A stretch of 64,000 nt of DNA. Origin: Candidatus Phyllobacterium onerii. Its GTDB lineage: Bacteria > Pseudomonadota > Alphaproteobacteria > Rhizobiales > Rhizobiaceae. The stretch covers positions 310,001-374,000 of the forward strand of contig NZ_JAQMHX010000002.1 of NCBI RefSeq assembly GCF_028331445.1, in the 5' to 3' direction. The stretch's first letter is position 1. Each line of letters starts with the position of its first letter. Below, one piece after another: positions 47,572 through 57,080 of the stretch. Under the pieces are notes generated by a model. It had not been told where the DNA came from. It ran no database searches and saw only the letters and a program-made list of their open reading frames with translations. The position numbers were made by a program, and so were the translations under genes.

Positions 47572-48548
47572 AACAGCGCTGCAATAAATGCCGCTGCCGG
47601 CATGGTGACCAGCCAGGCGATGACGATGTTGCCCGCCAGTCCCCAGCGGACAGCTGAAACGCGCCGGGCTGCTCCAACGCCGATGATCGCCCCGGTGATC
47701 GTATGGGTTGTTGATACCGGAATACCGAGCCATGTCGCTGCGAACAGCGTGATTGCACCCCCGGTTTCGGCACAGAAGCCCTGCATTGGATTGAGCCTGG
47801 TAATTTTTGATCCCATTGTATGCACGATCCGCCAGCCGCCGAAAAGTGTGCCAAGCGCCATCGCCGACTGACATGCAATGACGACCCAGAATGGGACACT
47901 GAACTCTGTCCCAAGATACCCCTGCGAGAACAGCAGCACCGCAATGATGCCCATGGTCTTCTGCGCGTCATTGCCGCCATGCCCGAGCGAATAAAGTGAG
48001 GCGGAGATAAATTGCAGACCGCGAAATGTGTGGTCGACGGCGAATGGTGTCTGGCGAACAAAAATCCAGGAGACAATCAGCACAAGCAAAAGTGCCAGGA
48101 AGAAACCGATCATCGGTGACATGAAGATTGCGCCAACTGTTTTCAGCAGTCCGGTCCATACGATAGCGTCAAAACCTGTCCTGACCAGGCCCGCACCGAC
48201 CAGACCGCCGACAAGTGCGTGCGACGAACTCGACGGAATCCCGAATATCCATGTGACGATGTTCCAGACTATCGCGCCCATGAGAGCGGCAAAGATCAGC
48301 CGGGGTGTAACGATGGTCGGGTCGATAATTCCGGTCCCCAATGTTTCGGCAACGTGCAGGCCGAAGAACAGGAAGGCGATGAAATTGAAGAAGGCCGCCC
48401 ACAGCACAGCATATTGCGGACGGAGCACCCGCGTGGACACGATGGTCGCGATCGAATTGGCCGCATCGTGCAGCCCGTTGAGAAAATCAAAGAACAACGC
48501 AACCGCAATCAGACCCGCCAGCAGGGGAAAGCTGAGCGCTGTATCCAT
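47544..48548 (-). CDS. pit: PiT-family low-affinity phosphate transporter
   Basis: 334 aa from ATG 48548, about ten membrane segments. The two PiT signatures are present: FDFLNGLHDAANSIATIVST near the start and GHGGNDAQKTMG in the middle. It takes up metal-phosphate with protons. The start overlaps the stop of the DUF47 gene (TGATG), so the two are translated together, as in rhizobial orfA-pit operons. Confidence 0.93.
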   Translation of the reverse strand: MDTALSFPLLAGLIAVALFFDFLNGLHDAANSIATIVSTRVLRPQYAVLWAAFFNFIAFLFFGLHVAETLGTGIIDPTIVTPRLIFAALMGAIVWNIVTWIFGIPSSSSHALVGGLVGAGLVRTGFDAIVWTGLLKTVGAIFMSPMIGFFLALLLVLIVSWIFVRQTPFAVDHTFRGLQFISASLYSLGHGGNDAQKTMGIIAVLLFSQGYLGTEFSVPFWVVIACQSAMALGTLFGGWRIVHTMGSKITRLNPMQGFCAETGGAITLFAATWLGIPVSTTHTITGAIIGVGAARRVSAVRWGLAGNIVIAWLVTMPAAAFIAALFYVVAGLGL

Positions 48549-49192
48549 CAAACGTTCTCGATCACGATGCCGCTGATTTCATCCGCGACGTCCTCAAAGC
48601 GGTCGACAACCTTTTCCAGTTCACCGTAAATCTCGCTGCCGATGAGGTAGGCCATGGCATCGGATTTGCCATAGCGATGGAACAAGTCTTTCAGCCCCTC
48701 ATCGTGCAGATCATCGGCGCGGCCTTCGACGCGCACGACTTCTTCAGCAATGGCGCTCAGCCGGCCCGAATGCGTTCCCAGGCGGTTGAGAAGCGGAATT
48801 GCTTCTGCGATCAATTCCGCGGCTTCTACGATGAGCACGCCCATTTCACGCATGCGAGGATCAAAGCTTGTTTGCTCGAAAAGCTGGATAGTCTTGACCG
48901 TCTTGTGCATCGTATCGATGGCATCGTCCAACGACTGAATCAAGTCGCTGATATCGCCGCGGTCAAAGGGAGTAATGAAACTGCGCCGCACGGCAAGCAA
49001 CACTTCGCGCGTGATTTCATCGGCTTCATTTTCAAGTTTGATGATGCGATTGCAGTGATGTTCAATCTCGCCGTCACCGCCGAGAAGTGCTTTGAGGGCT
49101 TTGGCTGCCTCAACAACAACGCGCGAATGCTGGGCAAAAAGATCAAAGAAACGGTCCTCCCGTGGCAATAAAGCGCGAAACCATTTTAGCAT
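48548..49192 (-). CDS. DUF47 (PhoU-like) partner of the phosphate transporter
   Basis: 214 aa from the ATG that gives the usual family length (MLKWFRALLPREDRFFDLF); a longer frame from a TTG at 49285 is unlikely. PhoU-like helical bundle with acidic E...D motifs (KLENEADEITREVL, RVEGRADDLHDEGL). Regulates or assists PiT transport at the inner face of the membrane. Confidence 0.9.
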   Translation of the reverse strand: MLKWFRALLPREDRFFDLFAQHSRVVVEAAKALKALLGGDGEIEHHCNRIIKLENEADEITREVLLAVRRSFITPFDRGDISDLIQSLDDAIDTMHKTVKTIQLFEQTSFDPRMREMGVLIVEAAELIAEAIPLLNRLGTHSGRLSAIAEEVVRVEGRADDLHDEGLKDLFHRYGKSDAMAYLIGSEIYGELEKVVDRFEDVADEISGIVIENV

Positions 49193-49397
49193 GGCGGGCA
49201 CGTTCCCATTGGCGACCTTCCGATCCGCGGCGGCGTGTTCCGTCATAGCTGGATCAGCCCGCCACTTCAACCAGGACCAAGGCAAATTCGGAACCAGAAG
49301 CCGCGAAATTGGTTAGACGGATAAGTAGAATCCGCCGACAATGACCTTTCGTCGGCGGTAGGCTTCCGGCCATTGGTAATCAAAATCAGAGAACGAG

Positions 49398-49877
49398 ATG
49401 TCGCGCAGAAGAGGACAGCGTAATATCCAAAGCCCGGGGAAGAAAGGGGTCATGCCACAGGTTGCCGCCCTACCCTACCGTATCGGGGACGATGGACAGG
49501 TTGAAATTCTTCTGATTACAACCCGACGTACCAAACGCTATATCATTCCCAAAGGATGGCGAATGAAAGGGCGGAGCGACGCCGAGGCCGCCGCAAAGGA
49601 GGCCAAGGAAGAGGCAGGCGTTCTTGGCACGGTCTCGAAACATCCGATTGGACAATACCTCTACTGGAAAGAGCTTTCCAGAATGTCTATCCAGATCATG
49701 GTTTCAGTCTATACCTTGGCCGTCTGCGAGCAATTGTGGCAATGGCCCGAGCAAGGCGAGCGCACGAGAATATGGGTACATCCGGACCGGGCGGCAGTCA
49801 TGGTCAGCGATCGAGCTCTCATTTCGTTTATCAAGGAGGTCCAAGGGTTTTCGGAAATATCGGTGAACTCCAGTTGA
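49398..49877 (+). CDS. Nudix hydrolase
   Basis: 159 aa. The Nudix box is GRSDAEAAAKEAKEEAGV, with Lys where REUxEE usually has Arg. The surrounding VAALPYRIGDDGQVEILLITTRRTKRYIIPKGW resembles the diphosphoinositol / diadenosine polyphosphate phosphohydrolase group, which cleaves a nucleoside diphosphate linked to another moiety. Substrate uncertain. Confidence 0.88.
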   Translation: MSRRRGQRNIQSPGKKGVMPQVAALPYRIGDDGQVEILLITTRRTKRYIIPKGWRMKGRSDAEAAAKEAKEEAGVLGTVSKHPIGQYLYWKELSRMSIQIMVSVYTLAVCEQLWQWPEQGERTRIWVHPDRAAVMVSDRALISFIKEVQGFSEISVNSS

Positions 49878-50130
49878 AATCGTTTAAGACGCTGGTATTT
49901 CCTACCGGCACTGCTCGAAATCGATACAATCATAACTGGTCTCTTGAAAACGCCGATAAGAGGGCATTTGTCATGAACTTGGCAGCATGCCTTGCCAACG
50001 GGTCTGATATTCTATTTTGCATTCATTGCCAAACGCAAAGCACGTGACAGGGCCTCATCATAACGATCGAAAGTGACAAAGGCAGGCAGACTGGCGTCGC
50101 GCGAACCCCAAAACATAGGATGGAAGTTTG

Positions 50131-50330
50131 GCGGTGCAAAAAGCGCTGGAAGCTGGACCGTTGGAAAGACACGCCTGTGAACTCTGCGGCGTTGAAGCTG
50201 TCGACGCACATCACGCTACGAGGAACCGCTGCAAGTCCGCTGGCTATGCCGTCGCATCACTCTCGTCTTCATTACTACAGGGAAGATGGTCCTAATGAGA
50301 TCGATAATCTGGATCCAACTCCGCGGATCA
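50131..50330 (+). pseudogene. HNH-like zinc-binding domain remnant
   Basis: Three frames join as RHACELCGVEAVDAHH, then YEEPLQVRWLCRR, then HHSRLHYYREDGPNEIDN. The CxxC...HH...WLC..HH order matches small HNH-like zinc domains of phages and plasmids. At least two frameshifts; not functional. Confidence 0.55.
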
Positions 50331-50459
50331 CCGCATCGACTATCGGCATCTCGAAATACCGCAATCAAAAGCCTCACAGAAAAGCGACCTTGATCACACG
50401 CTCACACAGAAGAACAATTATTTTCGGAACATCTCCATCGCTACTCCATTTGAGCCAAC

Positions 50460-51437
50460 ATGAGAACAATTGTTGGAATGTCCACGTTCTTTCTGCTCGT
50501 TTCCGTCATTGCCGCTGAAGCCGCAGAGGTCAAAGCCGACACGATCAATTCTGCATCCCTGTCCACCATCCCGACGGAGCGGGGCTCCAAACCATCAGCG
50601 GATCCCGATCCTGCGATCGTCCGCCTCCAGGTTCTCCTCGACCGCGCGGGTTCCTCGCCGGGCGTGATCGACGGCATTTATGGAAAGAATGTTACCAAGG
50701 CGGTGGCCAGTTTCGAAAAGATGACGGGGATGCCCCCGGACGGCACAATCGACCCTGATGTCATCAGCAGGCTGGAGACGGGTGGCCCGATTATCGGCAC
50801 GTACACGGTCACGGCGGACGACGCGAAAGGCCTCGTGGACCATATTCCCGCAGACTATGGTGAAAAGGCGAAGATGCCCAGCTTGGGCTACACCCGCGTC
50901 GCCGAAAGGCTTTCAGAGCGTTTCCACATGCATATCGACTTGCTGACTGCGCTTAATCCAGGTTCGGATTTCGTCCCTGGCGAGACAGTCCAGGTAGCAA
51001 AACCCGGTCCCGCGCGCCAAGGAAATGTGGCCCGCATCGAAGCCGACAAGACGGCTGGGCAGGTCACGGCTTACGATAATCGCGATGTCATTTTAGCGGC
51101 GTATCCCGCGACAGTTGGCAGCGAGGACAATCCTTCTCCAGGGGGAACGCACCGGGTGAAGGGCGTCGCACGCATGCCCGTCTTTAGGTACAATCCAAAG
51201 GTCAACTTTAAGCAAGGCAAGAACAACAAGGTCCTCACCATCCCCAAGGGCCCCAATGGACCGGTCGGAACTGTCTGGATCGATCTCACCGAGCCTACCT
51301 ACGGCATTCATGGAACGCCTGATCCCGAACTTATCGATAAAGTCGGGTCGCATGGCTGCGTTCGTCTGACAAACTGGGATGCCGAAGAGCTAGCTGGAAT
51401 GGTGAAGCCGGGCATCGTTATCCGGTTCGTCAACTGA
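50460..51437 (+). CDS. L,D-transpeptidase (YkuD) with peptidoglycan-binding domain
   Basis: 325 aa. Signal peptide to about residue 22. A PG_binding_1 domain (~50-105: LQVLLDRAGSSPGVIDGIYGKNVTKAVASFEK) is followed by the YkuD domain (~185-325) with YGIHGTPDP and the catalytic SHGCVRLTNWDA (Cys at about 300). It forms 3-3 cross-links or anchors proteins to peptidoglycan in the periplasm. Many rhizobial relatives share this layout. Monocistronic. Confidence 0.93.
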   Translation: MRTIVGMSTFFLLVSVIAAEAAEVKADTINSASLSTIPTERGSKPSADPDPAIVRLQVLLDRAGSSPGVIDGIYGKNVTKAVASFEKMTGMPPDGTIDPDVISRLETGGPIIGTYTVTADDAKGLVDHIPADYGEKAKMPSLGYTRVAERLSERFHMHIDLLTALNPGSDFVPGETVQVAKPGPARQGNVARIEADKTAGQVTAYDNRDVILAAYPATVGSEDNPSPGGTHRVKGVARMPVFRYNPKVNFKQGKNNKVLTIPKGPNGPVGTVWIDLTEPTYGIHGTPDPELIDKVGSHGCVRLTNWDAEELAGMVKPGIVIRFVN

Positions 51438-51540
51438 AGGTATCGCCTGCCGTAGATGGGATGTCGTGTTCTCATCCTGCGCGTGTGAGGCAATCGGGGT
51501 TGGTCACCGTTTGCCAAAGACGGCATCTTGGATCAGCTGA

Positions 51541-51843
51541 CTATTCGGCGGCCGAACGGAAAGCGAATGTCAGGCGCGCGTCTGCAACCGGTGTAACGAC
51601 ATGGTCCGCGAGTATCCGCGCCTCAATCGCAGCCGCGATGAACGCTCGTCTGGCATGCGATGGTGGTTTCTTTTCTGCAAGACTATCTTTGACAGCGACA
51701 AGTGCCGCGAAATATTTCGGGCCTCTCGGGCCGTTCCACTCTTGCAATAATACCCTGTTTGCCTCGCTTGCAGATCTGACATAGCGAAACTTTCCCAGTC
51801 TAGGCTCGATGGTCACAGTAATGTGGAACGGGCGATCCTTCAT
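51541..51843 (-). CDS. DUF982 protein
   Basis: 100 aa. Pattern matches DUF982: F.ITV....GK.RYVRSASEANRVLLQEW, then ALVAVKDSLAEKKPPSHARRAFIAAAIEARIL. A common small rhizobial orphan family with no known role. A degenerate relative is at 28000-28200. Confidence 0.75.
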   Translation of the reverse strand: MKDRPFHITVTIEPRLGKFRYVRSASEANRVLLQEWNGPRGPKYFAALVAVKDSLAEKKPPSHARRAFIAAAIEARILADHVVTPVADARLTFAFRSAAE

Positions 51844-52254
51844 GCTGGGCAGTTAAACGATGACCGCAAAATTATGTCAATTACAGCATCAGGACTCGCG
51901 TCAGAATATTGAAACTAATCTTAATTCATGATCGATCAATAGTTTCACAAGGGTACCGGTGGCGGGCATAGTCGGCGCAAACTCCCTGCGCCGATGGCCG
52001 CGAAGGCTAATCAATCCGGATTTTGCCGACATGGGCCGCGCCATGATGGGTACCGGGCAGAGCTCAGGTGCTGGCAGAGCGACAGCAGCGGCTGAAGCGG
52101 CCGCGTCCAGTCCGCTTCTCGCCAGTGGATCGAATGGTTCTCCCCTATGCGGCTCGGTTTGTAGTGCCTCAGTTCGACGTTTGCGACAATCCTAACGGTG
52201 CACAGGCGGATTGACGGCCCGCACCGCCTCTGCGAATTTGTTTTAGGAGAGATC
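51844..52254. other. Intergenic, one small hairpin
   Basis: 410 bp without a supported gene. CGGCGCA / TGCGCCG near 51972-51992 forms a small hairpin without a T tail. Confidence 0.45.
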
Positions 52255-52590
52255 ATGGCCATCGATTGGATTTTGACGCTGCAGGAGCAGGCAGACTTCG
52301 CCAAGCAGATCGCAGACGATGTTACCCAGACACTTGCGATCGCCGATTTGAGCGCTGCGCAGGCGGCCAGGCTTTACCGTGTGGTCGAGCAAGGCGCCCA
52401 GACCTTTGATCGTATCATTGAGGAAATGGAACAGCACGACATCGACGACGACCTTATCCAAGCGGCCGAGACGATAGCCGACATATGGACCAACCTGTCC
52501 GTCACGACTGCGAACAAGCTTCGTGTCATGCAGGGTCTGGCACCCATTGAGTTTCCAACAGAGCTCACTGAGAAGGAGCGATCCGGCTGA
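52255..52590 (+). CDS. Hypothetical helical protein
   Basis: 111 aa from ATG 52255 after TTAGGAGAG. Entirely helical and acidic (LQEQADFAKQIADDVTQTLAIADLSAAQAARLYRVVEQGAQ). No family recognised. It is 55 bp from the next small gene on the same strand and is probably cotranscribed. Confidence 0.6.
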   Translation: MAIDWILTLQEQADFAKQIADDVTQTLAIADLSAAQAARLYRVVEQGAQTFDRIIEEMEQHDIDDDLIQAAETIADIWTNLSVTTANKLRVMQGLAPIEFPTELTEKERSG

Positions 52591-52645
52591 AACGCTGCAG
52601 AGGTGATGTCCGATGAATGAGATATCCTTTGAGGAGAAAGGTATC

Positions 52646-52888
52646 ATGCCAATACCGAGACCACATTTTTCCAGAAATCATCCCGAGCGCTTTGATGCAT
52701 GCCAGTTGGCGATTGAGGACAAACTGATCGAACTGGTCGGCCAAGCGTCCGACGTAGGCTGGCACAGGGACGAGATACTGTCCGCCATAATCGAGATTGC
52801 CGACAACCTGTCCTTGGCGCGGCGTGGCGATATCGCGCTTGCGATAAAAACCCAGTTGTCGAAATTGATGAAGAAAAAGGATGTCTGA
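52646..52888 (+). CDS. Small helical protein, unknown function
   Basis: 80 aa (MPIPRPHFSRNHPERFDACQLAIEDKLIELVGQASDVGW...LSKLMKKKD); an ATG at 52613 would add 11 residues. Intact member of a small group that includes the nonsense-mutated gene at 31061-31303 and, more distantly, 20976-21227. Predicted helical bundle, cytoplasmic. Confidence 0.6.
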   Translation: MPIPRPHFSRNHPERFDACQLAIEDKLIELVGQASDVGWHRDEILSAIIEIADNLSLARRGDIALAIKTQLSKLMKKKDV

Positions 52889-52890
52889 AT

Positions 52891-53049
52891 TGGCTGACGC
52901 CCAAGCCCATCTCGCGCGCCTTATCGTTGTCGATCGAGGAGACGGTGCGCGAAAGGCAGATCAGCGGCAAGAAGCTGAAGGTCCGCATGACGCTGACGGC
53001 GGAAGGCACAGGCCTCACCCACGTGGTGGACGGCGAGATCGAACTTGCG
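52891..53049 (+). pseudogene. C-terminal remnant, family not recognised
   Basis: The frame LTPKPISRALSLSIEETVRE then ISGKKLKVRMTLTAEGTG and VVDGEIELA reads like the end of a real protein but has no start and abuts the preceding gene. Confidence 0.4.
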
Positions 53050-53168
53050 TAAGCTTGGCGAAGCAACCAAGCAAGTCGACGCGATAAAGCTGAAGGCAAG
53101 CCGCTCCATGCCTCGGGTAACCGGAACGTTGCAACAGATCCATCAGACCAGCTAGGGATGGAGTTCTC

Positions 53169-53600
53169 ATGAAGAAGGCTGTGGTTAGGGTTGTCTGTGC
53201 CATCGGCCAAGCGGGACAGCTCGGCCTCAAAGGCGGCCTTCCATGGGAAGGCGAGCGGTCGCCGGAGTTCGTCGCTGACGTTGCACGGTTTTTCGACGTC
53301 ACGAGAGGACACGTCCTGCTCGCCGGCCCCAAGACGATCGCGAGCGTTCCGGATTTTGCCCGGGCGGATCGGGAACTTGTCGTCGTTCGCTCCAGCATGG
53401 ATCCCGAGGACACGCTCCGGCGCTTTGCTGGCCGTGTCGTCTTCATCGGCGGCGGCCCACCGGTTTGGGACGCCTACGCACGCTTCGTCAGCCACTGGGA
53501 TGTCACGCGGCTGCCCTATGACGGGCCGGCGGACCGCTGGTTCGATGCAAGATGGCTTACGGGGGGCGGCGAAGTTGCCAGAAATCACCACAACCACTGA
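53169..53600 (+). CDS. Dihydrofolate-reductase-like protein
   Basis: 143 aa with a GATGGAG site. VVCAIGQAGQLGLKGGLPWEG matches the start of DHFR (A...G.IG..G.LPW), GHVLLAGPKTIAS the NADPH-binding turn, and VVFIGGGPPVWDAY the GG motif. Shorter than typical DHFR (~160), and the active-site acid after LPW is not obvious. It may be a plasmid-type or divergent reductase rather than the housekeeping enzyme. Confidence 0.78.
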   Translation: MKKAVVRVVCAIGQAGQLGLKGGLPWEGERSPEFVADVARFFDVTRGHVLLAGPKTIASVPDFARADRELVVVRSSMDPEDTLRRFAGRVVFIGGGPPVWDAYARFVSHWDVTRLPYDGPADRWFDARWLTGGGEVARNHHNH

Positions 53601-53998
53601 AGGCCGGGCTCGTATCGATCCGGGCTTATCGCCTATCTCTCTATGAACCGGACAACCGGCGACGTGTCACCAGCTGGCATGTTTTTGGTCCCAACGGATA
53701 GTCGACCATACTGCCCAATGATTGTCGGCTTTTCCAGGGAACACTCGATTTTGCGTCTGATGAGCTATGGTCGACGAGCTCAAGTTGATGAACTACTGTA
53801 GCTGGCTTGGTCCTGGCCAACCGCGGCGCAAGGCGGTTCTGGGGCCCTCTTCGCAGCTTCGGCTATGCGTTCTCAAGTGACGGCCTCGACCTGTTCGACC
53901 ACTCTCCGCTCGCTGCCGATGATGGAGCTTTGCATTCCGCGCATATTCCGAGGCGGGACAGCGCACGGCCGTCCCAGGCTGAAGTTACCTTGTTGCTA

Positions 53999-54295
53999 TC
54001 ACGCGATAACAAGAACGATTTCCAGCGAGTCTGGGTCGACAATAACGATCCTGCCGTCGACCAGCAGAAAATAGCGATAGCCTTCATATCTGGGGACAAG
54101 CTTAACAATGCGCGGCAGCGGCTGCAGCTCGACGGTTCGCGGAACGGCCACGCCAACGTTCACTTCAAAGTTCACGTCGCGAACCGGTTCAGCTTTCGTT
54201 TCGGTTATGACCTGCTTGATCTTCGTCTTCTGCTCGGCCGTCACATTGACGCTACCTGTCGTTTCGTTCGAAGTCTGGCTCGAGGACTTGGCCAT
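53999..54295 (-). CDS. DUF1236 protein, no signal peptide
   Basis: 98 aa from ATG 54295. VTAEQKTKIKQVITETKAEPV and VELQPLPRIVKLVPRYEGYRYFLLVDGRIVIVDPDSLEIV form a DUF1236 domain. Family members are normally exported; here no signal precedes the domain, and the frame stays open upstream without a start, so the front may be missing. Third of three DUF1236 genes within 1.4 kb. Confidence 0.65.
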   Translation of the reverse strand: MAKSSSQTSNETTGSVNVTAEQKTKIKQVITETKAEPVRDVNFEVNVGVAVPRTVELQPLPRIVKLVPRYEGYRYFLLVDGRIVIVDPDSLEIVLVIA

Positions 54296-54348
54296 ATCAT
54301 CGCCAGACGCTGGCTTACTGGTCTTGGCTGTGCCTTCTAGTTTAACGA

Positions 54349-54377
54349 AAGTGGAAGAACGCCTGGACGCTCTTCCA
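54349..54377 (-). terminator. Hairpin after the DUF1236 gene
   Basis: GTGGAAGA.CGC / GCG.TCTTCCAC palindrome, followed on the minus strand by TTTCGTT. Probably ends the 54389-54784 transcript. Confidence 0.55.
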
Positions 54378-54388
54378 CTTACCCTTTG

Positions 54389-54784
54389 CTAATGCACAAC
54401 GCGAACCACGGTCCTGTTGGAAGGATCGACGATCACACGTTGATGGTTGACCACGGCGTAGGCGTATTTCGGATTATCCGGGACACGCATCACCCTGACT
54501 GTCTCCGGCAGTGGCCTGCCAACCACGACTTTCTCGCGGACGACGACTTCGTCTTCCGGGATCGGCTGCTGTTCTACATATGAAACGACTCTCCTCGGCG
54601 GCGGAGCGAGCACGGTGCCAACAACTGCACCGGCAACGCCGCCGACAGCAGCGCCTACGGGGCCGCCAACGATTGCTCCAGTCACCGCGCCACCGGCAGC
54701 GCCGTTAACGGTGCCTTCCTGCGCAGGGGCAGCGGTTGCAAAACCAAGCACCAGTGCCCCGGCTACGATCAGTTCCTTGTACAT
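54389..54784 (-). CDS. Exported glycine-zipper DUF1236 protein
   Basis: 131 aa from ATG 54784 (an ATG two codons upstream is also possible). Signal peptide MYKELIVAGALVLGFATAAPA, a glycine zipper (AAGGAVTGAIVGGPVGAAVGGVAGAVVG), then the DUF1236 domain (PETVRVMRVPDNPKYAYAVV, VIVDPSNRTVVRVV). Envelope location likely; function unknown. Divergent from the 55104 gene. Confidence 0.75.
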   Translation of the reverse strand: MYKELIVAGALVLGFATAAPAQEGTVNGAAGGAVTGAIVGGPVGAAVGGVAGAVVGTVLAPPPRRVVSYVEQQPIPEDEVVVREKVVVGRPLPETVRVMRVPDNPKYAYAVVNHQRVIVDPSNRTVVRVVH

Positions 54785-55103
54785 AACCATTTCCTTTCAA
54801 CACTCAGAGCCAAGGCGGGATCTCCCGGGTGTACACGGGAGAAAAGACAACATCGTCTTTGTCCGGCTTTGCTGTCCGTTGCCCTTGGCTCGTCCTGCGT
54901 GGACGGCAAAGCTGAAGGGCAAACGTCATCGCAGGCGCGCCGTTCCGAACTTGGGCTTCAGTCCGATTTCAGGATCGGTCGAAAGTCTGATGCATACACG
55001 GCAAAGGTCTGAAATCCTTTGGCAAAGGGCCGCCGGTGGAACAAAGCTCAAGGCCACAAGTTGTGGCAGCCGAAGGGAACGATTTCCACAAGGGAGAGTC
55101 CTC

Positions 55104-55391
55104 ATGAAACGGATTTTGCTTGCCATCACCATGGTGCTGGCAGCCTCGGGAAGCGTCCTCGCGCAGGACTCTGTCGTCATTGAAGTTCCGCAGCCGGCGC
55201 GCGATTACGTCATCGCTCATCCGACCGATCCGGTGCTCGTCGAGGGTGATATTGCGGTTGGCACTGCAGTACCAGCCGACGTGAAAGTAGTGCCGATCCC
55301 CGACAGTCCGGACTACGGCTACATCTACGTGGACAAACAACCGGTTATCGTGACGATGAAAGACCGCAAAGTTGTTTACATGTCGAAGTGA
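55104..55391 (+). CDS. Exported DUF1236 protein
   Basis: 95 aa from the ATG after AAGGGAGAG. Signal peptide MKRILLAITMVLAASGSVLA, then VGTAVPADVKVVPIPDSPDYGYIYVDKQPVIV, the DUF1236 core. Periplasmic; function unknown. A terminator follows at 55559. Confidence 0.78.
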   Translation: MKRILLAITMVLAASGSVLAQDSVVIEVPQPARDYVIAHPTDPVLVEGDIAVGTAVPADVKVVPIPDSPDYGYIYVDKQPVIVTMKDRKVVYMSK

Positions 55392-55558
55392 GTTGGCCGT
55401 CAGACAGTGTTCTGGCGACGTGGCTGATCTCTACTATCAGCCGTGGCTGGGCCGCATGATCTCCAGAGAGGGGGTGGCCAACCCAAATTAACAAGACGCG
55501 CCATTTGAGCGGGGAGCGGCGCCTCACGGACTTATAAATCCCGCCTTTAACTTCAGAC

Positions 55559-55600
55559 GGCGGGCCGGACATCATATCCTGCCCGGCCGCCTCTTATTGT
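55559..55600 (+). terminator. Terminator-like hairpin
   Basis: GGCGGGCCGG / CCGGCCGCC with TCTTATTGT after it. Lies between the convergent 55104 and 55640 genes and may serve both. Confidence 0.55.
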
Positions 55601-55639
55601 GTGAAAAACTCATCCGACCTGAAGCGGCAGTTCCACCGG

Positions 55640-56386
55640 TTAGAGCTGCCGAGGCCAGTGCTGCCGAATCGTATTCTTGGTTCTGACATCCCGTCGAACT
55701 AGGCTTGGACCTTTCCGCCAGCGAAGCCCGGCAACGGCCAAAATCAAAACGCCGCTTGCGGAAAATTCCAAAATTTCTTCCAGGGTCGCCGCTTTGTACG
55801 AAGGTATGAGATCGAGGATCACGGCGCTCGCAAGCATGCAAATCGCCAGTAGCAGGCGGAACTCGAACGTTCTTGCAAGGATGTACCGCACCATCGCCTC
55901 TGCCTCCCGTCGAAACCGCAACAGAAGCGCGACCGCAACGGCCAGGAGTAATACCACACCGATCATCGCAACTAAGATGCCCGCGGAACCCGCGTCTCTG
56001 ATCGTACGAAAGACAAGAATGACAATATCGTGCCCGCCGTCGAACTCTCCGCCACCTTTCATCTTCGGCATCTGGACATGAAAGATGCGGGCCCCGAAGC
56101 TGATCTCACTGAGGAAGAGTACCAAAGATAGCACGCCTGTTCCGATCAAGAGGCACCTGTCAGTGAAGGTCAAGGAGACATTCTTGAGAAAACCTGTATT
56201 CAGCGCGAGTAGCGCGGCGACCGCAAAACCCGCAGCGCTCAAGTCTTCCACGAGCCCGTCCTCGACTAGCAAATTCGGTGCAGACAGGCCTAGCATGAAC
56301 AACAGGAATACGATTGCGCCCAGCACAGCGACAAACGCTTTATTCTCTCGGCTCATCATTGGTTCGTTCTCAAATTCGTCCGGCAT
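55640..56386 (-). CDS. Multi-pass membrane protein, unknown function
   Basis: 248 aa with about six hydrophobic segments (FVAVLGAIVFLLFMLGL, AAGFAVAALLALN, LLIGTGVLSLVLFL, ILVAMIGVVLLLAVAVALLL, LLLAICMLASAVILDLI, ASGVLILAVAGL). A charged loop FHVQMPKMKGGGEFDGGHD sits in the middle. Similar unnamed membrane proteins occur in proteobacteria. The ATG at 56386 is chosen; two further ATGs follow at codons 10-11. Confidence 0.7.
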   Translation of the reverse strand: MPDEFENEPMMSRENKAFVAVLGAIVFLLFMLGLSAPNLLVEDGLVEDLSAAGFAVAALLALNTGFLKNVSLTFTDRCLLIGTGVLSLVLFLSEISFGARIFHVQMPKMKGGGEFDGGHDIVILVFRTIRDAGSAGILVAMIGVVLLLAVAVALLLRFRREAEAMVRYILARTFEFRLLLAICMLASAVILDLIPSYKAATLEEILEFSASGVLILAVAGLRWRKGPSLVRRDVRTKNTIRQHWPRQL

Positions 56387-56508
56387 TCATAAAACTGTCA
56401 TAAATCTGTCAATCTCATGGCGCGCGCCTCGATGTTGATCTTTGGCGCATTCCTGCTTGATTTGTATGTGTCCCAGTTGCCCGGCAGTCCTCTTGTTCTC
56501 AGGAAAGC

Positions 56509-57080
56509 AATCTACCGAACCGCTTCAGTACGATCCGCGAGACGCGCATATAGCGGGAATGGTCTTGAGAATAATTGATATCCTTCGGAAAAGACCAGTT
56601 TTCAACGTAGTGCTTATCGAAAGCAATCCGTTCGTCATAATTGACGTCATTGCGCCCGCTGATCTGCCACACACCAGTCAGGCCCGGGCGCGATTTGAAA
56701 TAGTATGTTGCGGCGGAACCATAGAGCTCGATCTCATCCTTCACTAAGGGACGCGGCCCAACCAGACTCATCTCGCCGCGAAGAATTTAACCAGCTGAGG
56801 TCATTCGACGAGGCTCAATTTCCGCAACACGATGCCGACAGTGGTGACGCGTGGATCGACCTGCAGCTTTCGCATCGCCACCCATTCTGCGTGTGCCTGC
56901 GGATTTGCAGCGAAATGGGCTTCAAGGACGGCATCACCGTCTGTAACCATGGTACGAAATTTGAGGCAATAGAACGCATTCCCGCCGCGCCCGATGCGGC
57001 GATGACCATAGAAAACAGGTCCACCATCCGACAACTTAACCAGACAGAGCAGTATAAACAGCGGGCTGAGGAGGAGGATG
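56509..57080 (-). pseudogene. ExoY-like transferase, second broken copy
   Basis: Nearly the same DNA as 32486-33060. It carries the same TGA (56801-56803), plus a one-base deletion near 56786 and another lesion that shifts the last 25 codons. The N-terminal membrane segment is lost because the copy breaks into the Gly-rich gene relic at about 57080. Confidence 0.85.
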
